Source of the DNA: a candidate division WOR-3 bacterium
GTDB lineage: Bacteria > Hydrothermota > Tepidihabitantia > SM23-42 > JAOAFX01
Length of the DNA stretch: 33,589 nt
Assembly (NCBI GenBank): GCA_039802005.1
Contig: JBDRVV010000026.1
Span: forward strand, 1 to 33,589
Reading direction: 5' to 3'
Part shown: piece by piece, positions 16,889 to 24,771 of the stretch
Layout of the letters: every line of letters begins with the position of its first letter
How positions within the stretch are numbered: position 1 is the stretch's first letter
Notes under the pieces: generated by a model
Databases searched by the model: none
Told to the model about the DNA's origin: nothing
Seen by the model: only the letters and a program-made list of their open reading frames with translations
Program-made: the position numbers and the translations under genes

Positions 16889-17559
16889 ATTACTTACTTG
16901 AAATAACACCATTCTGGAAAGTTGTGGCAAAAGGCGAAGGTATGTACTCTACAGGAGAAATGGTGCTTTTCAGAAGTAAAGATGGAGTTGATGTAGGAAA
17001 AATAATAGGTCCACCAATAGAAGAAGAAGAAGTCGGTGAGATTCTACGTTCTTTGCATAATGAAGATTTTGTCAAACTGGATGAATTAAAAGAGTATGAA
17101 GAAGTATGCTTGATCGAATTCAGGAATGCGGTTCGTGAGTTCGGTCTTGATATGAAGGTTGTTTATGCCCATTGCCAATTTGATGAGGAGAGGGTTATTT
17201 TCTATTTTACAGCGGAAAAGAAGATGAAGTTTCGTAAACTTCATCGTTATATTTCACAGAAATTAAATAAACGAATTGTTATAAAACAGATCGGTGCCCG
17301 TGACTTTGCAAGGTACTGTGGTGGCGTTGGCCCTTGTGGAAGAAAGATCTGTTGTGCTACATTTCTTGGCGATTTAAAATCAATTTCACTAAGAATGGCA
17401 AGACGGCAGAATATTTTTTTATCACCGAGTAAATTATCGGGGATATGTGGAAAATTATTATGCTGTCTTAATTTTGAAGAGGATTTTTATGCTGATTTTC
17501 AGAAAACCCCAAACTTATTAGAACAAAATACCGATGAAGAAGAATTTGAAGACTATTGA
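16885..17559 (+). CDS. ricT: RicT/YaaT-like PSP1-domain iron-sulfur protein
   Basis: A 224-residue cytoplasmic protein with the PSP1 C-terminal domain. The cysteine pattern is clear: C145 (RYCGGVGPCG), C151, C156-C157 and C188 (GICGKLLCC), C193-C194, the residues used by RicT in Bacillus to hold an iron-sulfur cluster with its partners. The region around GARDFARYCGG is near-invariant in the family. In Bacillus RicT acts in the RicA/F/T complex affecting RNase Y and development; partners RicA and RicF are not in this window, so that role is not demonstrated here. It overlaps MazG by 26 bases and FtsB-like by four, indicating a compact housekeeping operon. Confidence 0.87.
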   Translation: MNYLLEITPFWKVVAKGEGMYSTGEMVLFRSKDGVDVGKIIGPPIEEEEVGEILRSLHNEDFVKLDELKEYEEVCLIEFRNAVREFGLDMKVVYAHCQFDEERVIFYFTAEKKMKFRKLHRYISQKLNKRIVIKQIGARDFARYCGGVGPCGRKICCATFLGDLKSISLRMARRQNIFLSPSKLSGICGKLLCCLNFEEDFYADFQKTPNLLEQNTDEEEFEDY

Positions 17560-18280
17560 TTCAATAACTAGCCTTATCAAACTAATCAGAACTTTACGGA
17601 GAAAGTGTCCCTGGGATAGGAAACAGACTCTAAATACAATGAAGAGCAATATAATTGAAGAGGCGTACGAAGTAGTGGATGCGATTGAAAAAAATGATAT
17701 TGATTCTATGAAAGAAGAAGTGGGAGATTTGCTCTTTCTTGGATTTTTTCTTAGCCAATTGCTTGAAAACAAGGGTATTAATTTGGAAGAAATTGTGCTT
17801 GATACTATAAAAAAATATAAAACCAAACACCCGCATGTCTTTAAGTCAAAGAGATTCAAAAATACAAAAGAAATCATAAAATTCTGGCATAGTTCAAAAA
17901 AAGATATATTCCAGGGCATACCATTTTCACTTCCCGCCTTGCTTGCAGCACGTTTAATTCAGGAAAGAGCAGCGAGGGTGGGATTTGACTGGAGTGATGC
18001 GGATGGTCCAATGCAAAAATTGATTGAGGAAATTAAAGAGTTAGAGAAAACTTGTTCAAAAAATGGAATGAAAGAAGAAATGGGGGATATTCTATTTTCT
18101 TGTGTCAACCTTGCGCGTCATTTAAAAATTGATCCTGAAGAGGCCCTGCGTCAGGCAAATAAAAAATTCGTGAAGAGGTTCAGACTTATGCAGAAAAAGT
18201 TAAAAAGGGAGAATAAAGATTTATCATCAATGAGTCTTGAAGAGATGGACAGGGTCTGGGATAAGATAAAAAAATCTTAA
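17534..18280 (+). CDS. mazG: MazG nucleoside triphosphate pyrophosphohydrolase
   Basis: A 248-residue cytosolic house-cleaning enzyme that hydrolyses NTPs/dNTPs to NMP and pyrophosphate. Two MazG domains are visible. The first has LRRKCPWDRKQT, then EEAYEVVDAI and EEVGDLLF (metal-binding E-E-x-x-E...E-x-x-D helices). The second has the GFDW signature, EEIKELEK and EEMGDILF. Full length compared with E. coli MazG (about 260). Its ATG lies inside the end of ricT in another frame, an overlap of 26 bases, so expression is probably coupled. Confidence 0.92.
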   Translation: MKKNLKTIDSITSLIKLIRTLRRKCPWDRKQTLNTMKSNIIEEAYEVVDAIEKNDIDSMKEEVGDLLFLGFFLSQLLENKGINLEEIVLDTIKKYKTKHPHVFKSKRFKNTKEIIKFWHSSKKDIFQGIPFSLPALLAARLIQERAARVGFDWSDADGPMQKLIEEIKELEKTCSKNGMKEEMGDILFSCVNLARHLKIDPEEALRQANKKFVKRFRLMQKKLKRENKDLSSMSLEEMDRVWDKIKKS

Positions 18281-18308
18281 ATATTTTTACAACATAGCAG
18301 AATTTCTT

Positions 18309-18965
18309 ATGTTATCAATTGAGAGTGAATTGAAGACTCTGAAAGAAGGTTTTAGAGAACTGGGTATTTATGCAGAAGAGCATATTTTAGATAAATTTAG
18401 TATTTATTTAAGGGTTCTTTATAATTGCAAGGGCCGTCTCCACCTGATATCCAATAATGATTACAGGCGCATAAGTTTGAAACATTTTTTACCATCTTTG
18501 ATGATTTTAAAATTTATTACAAACGAGCAAAATGCCTGCGATATTGGTGCTGGTGCTGGTTTTCCTTCAATACCGATAAAAATTTTAAAACCTGAGATGA
18601 ATTTTACCCTTTTTGAATCCATAAAGAAAAAGGCGAATTTTCTTAAGTATTTAATTAAAGAATTAAATCTTTCTGGCATTAAGGTAATTGCCGATCGTGC
18701 TGAAAAATACCATGATGAAAAGTTTGATCTAATTTTAATAAGGGCTGCGGGAAAGATTAATGTACTAATAAAAACCATTGATTTATTGATTGCACCCGAA
18801 GGAAAGGCGGTATTCTATAAGACAATGGCGGTGGAAGAAGAAATAAGACATTCTAAAAATAGACTCGATAAGAACAATTTTTCGGTCAAGGTAGAAAATG
18901 TTTATACCCCCGTAGAAAAAATACCCATGTCGTTGGTTTTCTTGACGAAAAAATGCTCTCAATAA
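18309..18965 (+). CDS. rsmG: RsmG 16S rRNA (guanine-N7)-methyltransferase
   Basis: A 218-residue SAM-dependent methyltransferase that methylates G527 (E. coli numbering) of 16S rRNA. The SAM motif CDIGAGAGFPSIPIKI is at about residues 77-92, and the family's L-x-x-H-F/L-x-x-S-L precedes it (ISLKHFLPSL). LFESIKKKANFL and the R-A pair in LILIRAAGKI are also as expected. Length is normal for the family. It starts 28 bases after mazG without a clear Shine-Dalgarno site and overlaps the following glycosyltransferase by 13 bases. Confidence 0.92.
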   Translation: MLSIESELKTLKEGFRELGIYAEEHILDKFSIYLRVLYNCKGRLHLISNNDYRRISLKHFLPSLMILKFITNEQNACDIGAGAGFPSIPIKILKPEMNFTLFESIKKKANFLKYLIKELNLSGIKVIADRAEKYHDEKFDLILIRAAGKINVLIKTIDLLIAPEGKAVFYKTMAVEEEIRHSKNRLDKNNFSVKVENVYTPVEKIPMSLVFLTKKCSQ

Positions 18966-19750
18966 TCATTGTTAACTACAATTCAAGCCATGCGTTAAAG
19001 CGATGTTTAAAAAGTATCATTGAAAAGAAACTGAATTTGCCTTGTGAAATAATTATTATTGATAATAATTCAACAATACCAATTAGAAATAGAATTAAAG
19101 AATTTGAAGAATTGATAAATATTCATTTGATAGATAATAAAAAAAATCTTGGCTATGCACGGGCAGTTAATCAGGGAATAAAAATTGCCCGAGGCAAATA
19201 TGTCTTAATCATCAATCCGGATATATTAATAACCGCTGGGGCAATAGAAAAGATGATTGATTTTCTTGAGAATAAAGAAAATATTGGTATTATTGCTCCT
19301 CAGTTATTGAATTTTGATAATTCTGTTCAATATTCTTGCTTTCGGTTTCCAAAATTCTGGACACCTTTTATTAGAAGAACTTTTTTAAAAAATTTTTCTT
19401 TTGGTAAAAGAGAAGTGGAGAGATATTTAATGCTTGATTTTGACCACAAGGAGACGAAAGAAGTAGATTGGGTTCTGGGGGCAGCAATGTTGTTAAAAAA
19501 ATCTTTAATTAAAAAAATCGGCTTGTTGGATGAAAAATTTTTTCTTTATTTTGAAGATGTTGACTGGTGTCGTCGTTTCCATAGTCAGGGCTTTAAAATC
19601 ATTTATTTTCCTGAGTCAAAATTTTATCATCAATATGCACGTTATTCTGCCGATAAATATTTGTTTTCTTTTATATTTAATAAATATTTCTGGTTTCATA
19701 CAATAAGTTGCATAAAATACTTTAAAAAATGGCATAAAATCAGCACTTGA
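18953..19750 (+). CDS. GT2 family glycosyltransferase
   Basis: A 265-residue GT-A glycosyltransferase with SIIIVNYNSS at the N-terminus, IIIDNNS (35-41), LGYARAVNQGI (66-76) and the metal-binding INPD (87-90). FEDVDWCRR is the conserved ED-containing acceptor/base motif, and the C-terminus HQYARYS is like that of rhamnosyltransferases. It is the only envelope-sugar gene in this housekeeping run and overlaps rsmG by 13 bases, so it is part of that operon rather than of the polysaccharide cluster. Donor, acceptor and product are unknown. The next gene's promoter begins inside its stop codon region. Confidence 0.85.
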   Translation: MLSIIIVNYNSSHALKRCLKSIIEKKLNLPCEIIIIDNNSTIPIRNRIKEFEELINIHLIDNKKNLGYARAVNQGIKIARGKYVLIINPDILITAGAIEKMIDFLENKENIGIIAPQLLNFDNSVQYSCFRFPKFWTPFIRRTFLKNFSFGKREVERYLMLDFDHKETKEVDWVLGAAMLLKKSLIKKIGLLDEKFFLYFEDVDWCRRFHSQGFKIIYFPESKFYHQYARYSADKYLFSFIFNKYFWFHTISCIKYFKKWHKIST

Positions 19751-19774
19751 CATTGAAAGTATTTTGAATAAAAT
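19747..19774 (+). promoter_or_regulatory. Sigma70-type promoter of the uncharacterised membrane module (leaderless)
   Basis: Perfect TTGACA (19747-19752, overlapping the upstream stop codon), 16 bases, TAAAAT (19769-19774), then 6 bases to ATG 19781. No Shine-Dalgarno site. Predicts that the nine-gene module starts as a leaderless transcript. Confidence 0.7.
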
Positions 19775-19780
19775 TATTAA

Positions 19781-20860
19781 ATGTTTTTAGTACTCTTCAT
19801 TATTATATATAATATAGATTTAAGGGCATTTGATGTGCCCAATGATGATGGTTCAAGCATTATTTTGAAATGGCAAAGTGATGAGATTTTTCAGTCATTT
19901 GAGATATTTAGAAGTCTTAATGCGGGGGAAAATTTTGAAAAGATTGGTGAGGTAAATGGCATTGAGGCGGATTTCCGTGATTCCAATTTGAAACCCAATA
20001 ATGATTATTATTATAAAGTTTCGGGTAAGCGGGATAGCATTTTGATCTTTTCCAATATTGCCGGACCAGTAAAACCCGTTGTTCAATATTTTAATCTGTC
20101 GCGTCTGCCCATGGCAATATGTATAATTATACTTTTTGCATCCGTTCTTTTCTATATAAGGCGTGCCCGAAAAGGTAAAAAATTATTCATCAGGAAGATA
20201 CCTGCATTGAATGCAATTGAAGAGGCTATCGGCAGGGCAACCGAAATGGGTAAGCCGGTTTTATATGTGCCGGGTATAATGGATATTGATGACCCGCAGA
20301 CTATTGCCTCAATGAGCATTCTGGCAAGGGTTGCGGAAAAAACTGCCGAATACGGAACACCCCTGTATGTGCCGACGAGTCGTTCAATGGCAATGACAAT
20401 GGCACAACAGGTGGTAAAGGAATCGGCAACCCGGGTAGGCCGTCCTGACTGGTATAATCCAGACAACATCAGATATATAACTGATGACCAGTTTGCCTAT
20501 GTTTCTGCAGTTGATGGAATTATGGTTCGTGAAAGGCCGGCAACCAATCTTTATCTTGGAACATTTTATGCAGAATCCCTTATCCTTGCCGAGACCGGAC
20601 ATTCAACCGGTGCGGTTCAGATTGCGGGAACAGCAATGCCTGACCAATTGCCTTTCTTTGTTGCGGCCTGTGATTTTACTTTGCTCGGAGAAGAATTGTA
20701 TGCAGCAAGTGCCTATCTTTCACAGGAGCCGATACAACTTGGTTCACTGAAGGGACAGGACTTCGGTAAACTGATATTCATCGCGGTCATTGTTATTGGT
20801 GTTATAAGCCAGATATTTAATTGGCAGTTTTTCATCAACCTATTCAATACAATAGAATGA
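19781..20860 (+). CDS. Membrane protein: FN3-like domain, TM helix, DUF6754-like soluble domain, C-terminal TM
   Basis: A 359-residue protein of unknown function. An N-terminal signal or anchor (about 1-16) is followed by a fibronectin-III-like domain (about 18-98). A membrane helix is at about 110-127 and is followed by basic residues. A soluble alpha/beta domain spans about 140-330, and a final helix is at about 334-350. The soluble part (KPVLYVPGIMDIDDPQT ... IAGTAMPDQLPFFVAACD) resembles what I recall as DUF6754; this was not searched. The motif P-x-Q-x-P-x9-L-L-G-x-[EG]-x3-A-A recurs in the protein at 21705, suggesting a shared fold. With the FN3 part outside, the soluble domain would be cytoplasmic. 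It overlaps the next gene by ATGA. Confidence 0.7.
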   Translation: MFLVLFIIIYNIDLRAFDVPNDDGSSIILKWQSDEIFQSFEIFRSLNAGENFEKIGEVNGIEADFRDSNLKPNNDYYYKVSGKRDSILIFSNIAGPVKPVVQYFNLSRLPMAICIIILFASVLFYIRRARKGKKLFIRKIPALNAIEEAIGRATEMGKPVLYVPGIMDIDDPQTIASMSILARVAEKTAEYGTPLYVPTSRSMAMTMAQQVVKESATRVGRPDWYNPDNIRYITDDQFAYVSAVDGIMVRERPATNLYLGTFYAESLILAETGHSTGAVQIAGTAMPDQLPFFVAACDFTLLGEELYAASAYLSQEPIQLGSLKGQDFGKLIFIAVIVIGVISQIFNWQFFINLFNTIE

Positions 20861-21483
20861 AGATAATTATACCCTTAATGATTGTTTTCTTTTGCGGATT
20901 TTATATGCTCATAACCTTCTTTATTCCTGCCAAATTTGCCCAGGATAGTTCGCAATTACTCCAGTTATGGTACCAGGGTGTTGCCGCATTTTTTGTCTTT
21001 ATCGGCATTTTCAATTTGATAAAAATAAATATTGATAAGATTCAGAGAAAATTGAGAGATTGGCAGTACAGTATAATCCTTTTGTTCTTTCTTGGGGTAA
21101 TGCTTGGCGCGGGCTTTATTGGCGGAAGGGATTCAAAAATATTTTTATATTTCTTTGAAAATTTTCAAGTGCCACTTGGTGCGACGATGTTTTCTTTGCT
21201 GGCATTTTTTGTCGCATCAGCTTCGTTCCGGGCATTCAGGGCAAAGACCCCGGAAGCAACATTGCTTTTGATTGCAGCAGTGATTGTAATGATCGGCAGG
21301 ATTCCGATAGGATATTTAATATGGAATAAATTTCCGGACCTTGTAGAATGGATTATGCAGGTTCCCAATACTGCGGCGAAAAGAGGGATATTGTTTGGCA
21401 TTGACCTCGGTTTGATTTCAATGGCGCTCAGAGTGCTTTTAGGCATTGAAAGAAGTTATATGGGGGGAGGCGGTGAGAAATAG
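20857..21483 (+). CDS. Uncharacterised multi-TM membrane protein (partner of the DUF6754-like protein)
   Basis: A 208-residue integral membrane protein with about six hydrophobic segments (near residues 3-22, 35-52, 70-88, 100-122, 133-153 and 175-193). It ends with a glycine-rich GGGGEK tail. No enzyme motif is visible. I chose ATG 20857 because it overlaps the upstream stop (ATGA); the earlier in-frame TTG at 20821 would extend into the preceding gene. The coupling suggests it forms a complex with the protein encoded at 19781. The same arrangement (TM-anchored soluble protein then multi-TM protein, ATGA overlap) is repeated at 21705/22523. Confidence 0.75.
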   Translation: MKIIIPLMIVFFCGFYMLITFFIPAKFAQDSSQLLQLWYQGVAAFFVFIGIFNLIKINIDKIQRKLRDWQYSIILLFFLGVMLGAGFIGGRDSKIFLYFFENFQVPLGATMFSLLAFFVASASFRAFRAKTPEATLLLIAAVIVMIGRIPIGYLIWNKFPDLVEWIMQVPNTAAKRGILFGIDLGLISMALRVLLGIERSYMGGGGEK

Positions 21484-21599
21484 AAATTTGAAATACGAAA
21501 TGCGAAGTTCTAAACTTCAATATGGAAACAAAGGCGATAAGAATTCATGGAAGGGCGGTGTGAAATGGGTTTATGGAGGAAGAGTAGTTGAATGTCCTA

Positions 21600-21671
21600 C
21601 GGTTGCGAAATGCGTTTCGTTGAAAGTTAGTTGTAATTCGTTAAGCGGAGCCGTTTCGCTTTTCGCAACCG
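21600..21671. repeat. Inverted repeat in the 221-base gap of the membrane module
   Basis: CGGTTGCGAAA (21600-21610) is the exact reverse complement of TTTCGCAACCG (21661-21671), with 50 bases between them that contain further partial pairing (GCG/CGC) and a small nested hairpin CGAAA-TGCG-TTTCG at 21606-21619. The remainder of the gap 21484-21704 starts with GAAATTTGAAATACGAAATGCG, a low-complexity motif style common in intergenic repeats, and holds no gene I can support. No T-run follows, so it is not a standard terminator. Confidence 0.6.
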
Positions 21672-21704
21672 ATAGACGTCAGACGAATTTACGGATGGCA
21701 TTTT

Positions 21705-22526
21705 ATGAAAATATTTGACCACCTCGCTCATCTTGACCGTAGAATCATATTTCTACTTGTAGCATTGGCAGTTATTATTCCGATGGTTGCGCCTTTAAAT
21801 TTACCGGTGGATATTACAAAGCCAGTTAAGAATGTTTATAATAAAGTTGAATCTTTACCTCCGGGTTCAATTGTGCTTATCTCAACTGATTATGACCCGG
21901 GCAGTGAGGCAGAATTATACCCTGCGACCGAGGCATTTATTGAGCATTGTTTTCGTAAAGATTTAAAAATATATATGATGGGTCTCTGGCCTGCGGGCAG
22001 CGAACTGGGCAATATCGCATTAAATAAAATTGCACAATCTTATAACAAAAGATATGGTGAAGATTATATCAATGTTGGCTATCGTCCTGGTGGAGCAGTA
22101 ATGCTATTGAGTTTGGGTAGGAATTTTTCTGATGTGATAAAGGTTGATTATCAGGGAACTCCGATAGATTCACTTCCGTTGGGGAGGAGAGTGAAATCAG
22201 CGAAGGATTTATCAATGGTTATGACATTTTCGGCTGGTGACCCGGGTATACTACACTGGATATTATATTTCCATGCGCGGTACGGCGTAACAATCTGCGG
22301 TGCCACTACTGCAATTATGGCACCACAGCAATATCCTTATTTGAGCTCTGGACAATTGACTGGACTTTTAGGTGGATTGAAAGGTGCAGCCGAGTATGAG
22401 ACACTTGTTGATAGAAAAGGAAGAGGACTAAGGGGTATGGATTCTCAATCAATTGTACACCTGCTCCTTGTAGGTTTTATTGTGCTTGGCAATGTGATAC
22501 TGTTATATCAGAGGAGAAAAAAATGA
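21705..22526 (+). CDS. Uncharacterised protein: N-terminal TM, soluble alpha/beta domain, C-terminal TM
   Basis: A 273-residue protein of unknown function. A helix at about 13-30 follows FDHLAHLDRR, and a soluble domain covers about 35-245. A last helix (about 247-266) precedes a basic RRKK tail. The soluble part opens with GSIVLISTDYDPGSEAEL, a Rossmann-like strand and acidic loop. Later it has APQQYPYLSSGQLTGLLGGL, which parallels MPDQLPFFVAACDFTLLGEE of the protein at 19781 (P-x-Q-x-P ... L-L-G). I take the two to be distant paralogues; this is by eye only. Proteins of this type recur in environmental bacteria as hypothetical proteins as far as I recall. Stop overlaps the next start (ATGA). 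Confidence 0.72.
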   Translation: MKIFDHLAHLDRRIIFLLVALAVIIPMVAPLNLPVDITKPVKNVYNKVESLPPGSIVLISTDYDPGSEAELYPATEAFIEHCFRKDLKIYMMGLWPAGSELGNIALNKIAQSYNKRYGEDYINVGYRPGGAVMLLSLGRNFSDVIKVDYQGTPIDSLPLGRRVKSAKDLSMVMTFSAGDPGILHWILYFHARYGVTICGATTAIMAPQQYPYLSSGQLTGLLGGLKGAAEYETLVDRKGRGLRGMDSQSIVHLLLVGFIVLGNVILLYQRRKK

Positions 22527-23140
22527 TCAATGCAATTGGAATATGGATTGCTGCACTCTTAACCCTTGCGATTTATTCGTTTCTTTATAAAGATAATCCA
22601 TTCTATAAAATTGCCGAAAATATATTTGTTGGTGTCTCTGCTGGTTATTGGGCAGTTGTGCTCTGGTATGATTTTGCCTGGCCCAATCTATTTGAGCCCT
22701 TTTTTACAAAAGGGCAGTGGTACAACATATTTCCAATTTTTATCGGACTTTTGATGTTTGCACCACTCATTCCAAAAATTTCATGGATGATACGTATTCC
22801 CCTGACATTTACCATGGGTGTTGCAATGGCGGTTTCCATTACCCAGATTGTCCAGGGTGATATCTTCCCCCAATTACAGGCAACATTTCTGCCGCTAAAG
22901 GGTATTCCTGTTTTTAATGTAATATCAAACATTTTGATTATAGGTGGAGTTATCTTTACCCTTACCTATTTTTATTTTTCAAAAGAGCATAAAGGGGCAC
23001 TCGGCATTGGTGCGAAGATTGGCATATGGTTTATGATGATATCGTTTGGCGCATCATTTGGATACACAATCATGGCGCGTGTCTCTTTATTTATTGGCAG
23101 GATTTATTTTCTTTTGCATAACTGGCTGGGAGTGATTTAA
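22523..23140 (+). CDS. Uncharacterised six-TM membrane protein
   Basis: A 205-residue integral membrane protein with about six helices (near 4-20, 28-50, 68-85, 93-110, 130-152 and 165-198). Conserved-looking motifs are NPFYKIAENIFVGVSAGYW near the N-terminus and GASFGYTIMARVSLFIGRI near the C-terminus. No known transporter or enzyme signature is visible. It is coupled to the anchored protein before it (ATGA) and shares one base with the PATAN gene after it (TAATG), so the module is translated as a chain. Its role is unknown. Confidence 0.72.
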   Translation: MINAIGIWIAALLTLAIYSFLYKDNPFYKIAENIFVGVSAGYWAVVLWYDFAWPNLFEPFFTKGQWYNIFPIFIGLLMFAPLIPKISWMIRIPLTFTMGVAMAVSITQIVQGDIFPQLQATFLPLKGIPVFNVISNILIIGGVIFTLTYFYFSKEHKGALGIGAKIGIWFMMISFGASFGYTIMARVSLFIGRIYFLLHNWLGVI

Positions 23141-23976
23141 TGGCAGATTTTGAGATAAATTTAAAGGAATTCAATCTGTCTGATGTATTACAATTTCTTG
23201 TACAATTGAAAAAGACTGGTGTGGTAAGGGTAAGTGGTGAATTGAGTGGCGAAGTGTATTTACGTGACGGGCATATTGTCCATGCCACAGATGGAACAGA
23301 GAAAGGTTTTGAATCATTATTAAATCTTTCTCTTGTTCAGCTTGAAAAGGCCGTGTTTGAATCAGGGGTAAGAGCAACAGAACAGACTATTTCCGAAGAT
23401 GTTGGCAAGTTAAATGAAAATATTGAACGGCGGCGGGTTGAATTTGAAACGATAAAAGACCGATTACCCCCAAGGGATGCAGTTCTGGCAAAATCAACAA
23501 AGGAATTGCCTTCTGCAGTGGCATTACGCCGCACAGACTGGCAGGTTCTGGCAATGGTTGATGGTAAAAGGACAATAAATGAAATAATTGCCCAGTCCAA
23601 ACTTGGTGGGTATGAGACCATAAAGACCATAGTCTGGCTTAAAGAACAGGGATTGGTTTATGACCCCAAAGAAGCAGAAAGGTTGATGGCGGGATTGTTA
23701 AGATATTTTAACGCCTTATTCAAGGTTTTTGGAAAAAATGGGCTAAACTGGTTTAGGAGATGGTCAGAGTTGAACCCTGAAAATCAAATCCTTGGTGCTT
23801 CAATAAATGTTAATGAAGAAACTTTTGAGATATCGGTTCAGAATCCATTGTCCCAGGAGCAGATTGATAAATTCAGAAAGAGTTTTGATGAATTCGTCCG
23901 GTCTGAGGGTCCACAAATCTATGGAAAGTTATTATTCAAGAAAAAACTTGAAGAATTGGTTGCAGAATTGAAATAA
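23140..23976 (+). CDS. DUF4388/PATAN-domain protein with winged-helix-like middle region
   Basis: A 278-residue cytoplasmic protein. The N-terminal ~95 residues fit PATAN (DUF4388): FNLSDVLQFLVQLKKTGVVRV, then GEVYLRDGHIVHATDGTEKG and FESLLNLSL. PATAN domains are known as protein-interaction modules in two-component and gliding-type signalling systems. Residues ~130-175 (TDWQVLAMVDGKRTINEIIAQ ... IKTIVWLKEQGLVYDP) resemble the winged-helix segment often attached to PATAN. The C-terminal ~90 residues are not recognised. Neighbouring LC7-like proteins support a signalling or scaffold function, which is inference. ATG shares its A with the preceding stop. Confidence 0.75.
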   Translation: MADFEINLKEFNLSDVLQFLVQLKKTGVVRVSGELSGEVYLRDGHIVHATDGTEKGFESLLNLSLVQLEKAVFESGVRATEQTISEDVGKLNENIERRRVEFETIKDRLPPRDAVLAKSTKELPSAVALRRTDWQVLAMVDGKRTINEIIAQSKLGGYETIKTIVWLKEQGLVYDPKEAERLMAGLLRYFNALFKVFGKNGLNWFRRWSELNPENQILGASINVNEETFEISVQNPLSQEQIDKFRKSFDEFVRSEGPQIYGKLLFKKKLEELVAELK

Positions 23977-23989
23977 AAAGGAGCGGGTG

Positions 23990-24763
23990 ATGGATGTACT
24001 GGATAAGATTGCCGGAATCATAAACTATGCGGTGGTCAATGCCGAGGACGGTTCAATTGAAGAGGTGAAGGGTTCATCAACTTCACCCCTTGGCGATCTC
24101 ACCGCATTCTTTTCATCAGCAGCAGAGGTTATAAAGAATACACTCAATCTGGGAGATATAAATTTTGTTTCTTTATGTTATGGTGCGAATCGTTTGATTA
24201 TCTTCCTTCATAATGGTAAGTATATTGGGATAGAGGTTGAAAGAGAACAGGATCCTAAAGAATTTATACTGCGTGTGCAGGAGCAACTTATCAAACCTGA
24301 AGAAACCAGAGAAGCAGTAAAGGAAGAAGTTAAGGAAGAAATAAAGGTAGAAAAACCTGAAGAGAAAATAGTTGAGGAAAAGGTTGAAGAAAAAGTTGTT
24401 GAAGAAGTAAAACCACCGCCTCCGCCCAAGGTTGAGGTTCAATTACCGAGGAGTATTAGTTCAAAACTAATGCAAATCAATCTTCTCGTTGAAGAATTCG
24501 GAAGCGGTGGCAAAAAGTCGCACTGGATCGAAATTCTCAATCAGGGGCTTGGTATCCTTGCAACGGATATCCTTCCCATGGTTGGAATTATTGGTGAAAA
24601 AATGGAATTCAAACAGACCCCGCCTTCTGAAAAAGAGGATGAGATTGTCCAGATACTGAGAACTCTCATAGATTTTCTCGTTAAAAAAGCCGTGGAGGAA
24701 ATGGGTTCTTCGCAGGCAAGGGTGAAGGTTCAGGCGGTTATTGAAAAGATGAAACAGGTATAG
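23990..24763 (+). CDS. Roadblock/LC7-like domain protein with Lys/Glu-rich linker
   Basis: A 257-residue soluble protein. Residues ~1-95 show the roadblock/LC7 pattern: helix (MDVLDKIAGI), strand with acidic turn (YAVVNAEDGSIEE), a helix (LGDLTAFFSSAAEVIKNTL), then strands (FVSLCYGANRLIIFLHNGKYIGIEV). A ~45-residue Lys/Glu-rich spacer ending in PPPPPK separates it from a helical C-terminal domain (about 155-257). Confidence in the fold is moderate since it rests on pattern only. LC7-type proteins commonly act with small GTPases; none is seen nearby. AAAGGAG and the six-base spacing favour ATG 23990 over the in-frame GTG at 23987. Confidence 0.62.
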   Translation: MDVLDKIAGIINYAVVNAEDGSIEEVKGSSTSPLGDLTAFFSSAAEVIKNTLNLGDINFVSLCYGANRLIIFLHNGKYIGIEVEREQDPKEFILRVQEQLIKPEETREAVKEEVKEEIKVEKPEEKIVEEKVEEKVVEEVKPPPPPKVEVQLPRSISSKLMQINLLVEEFGSGGKKSHWIEILNQGLGILATDILPMVGIIGEKMEFKQTPPSEKEDEIVQILRTLIDFLVKKAVEEMGSSQARVKVQAVIEKMKQV

Positions 24764-24771
24764 GAGGAGGC

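Noticed and set aside
21446-21718. Open frame of 90 codons across the gap before the 21705 gene
   Set aside because: It starts inside the preceding gene, has no ribosome site, is read through the inverted repeat and low-complexity sequence, and its product looks like translated repeat DNA.
24173-24442. Two antisense open frames opposite the LC7-like gene
   Set aside because: They arise from the Lys/Glu-rich codons on the plus strand (Phe/Ser-rich on the other strand) and have no start signals.
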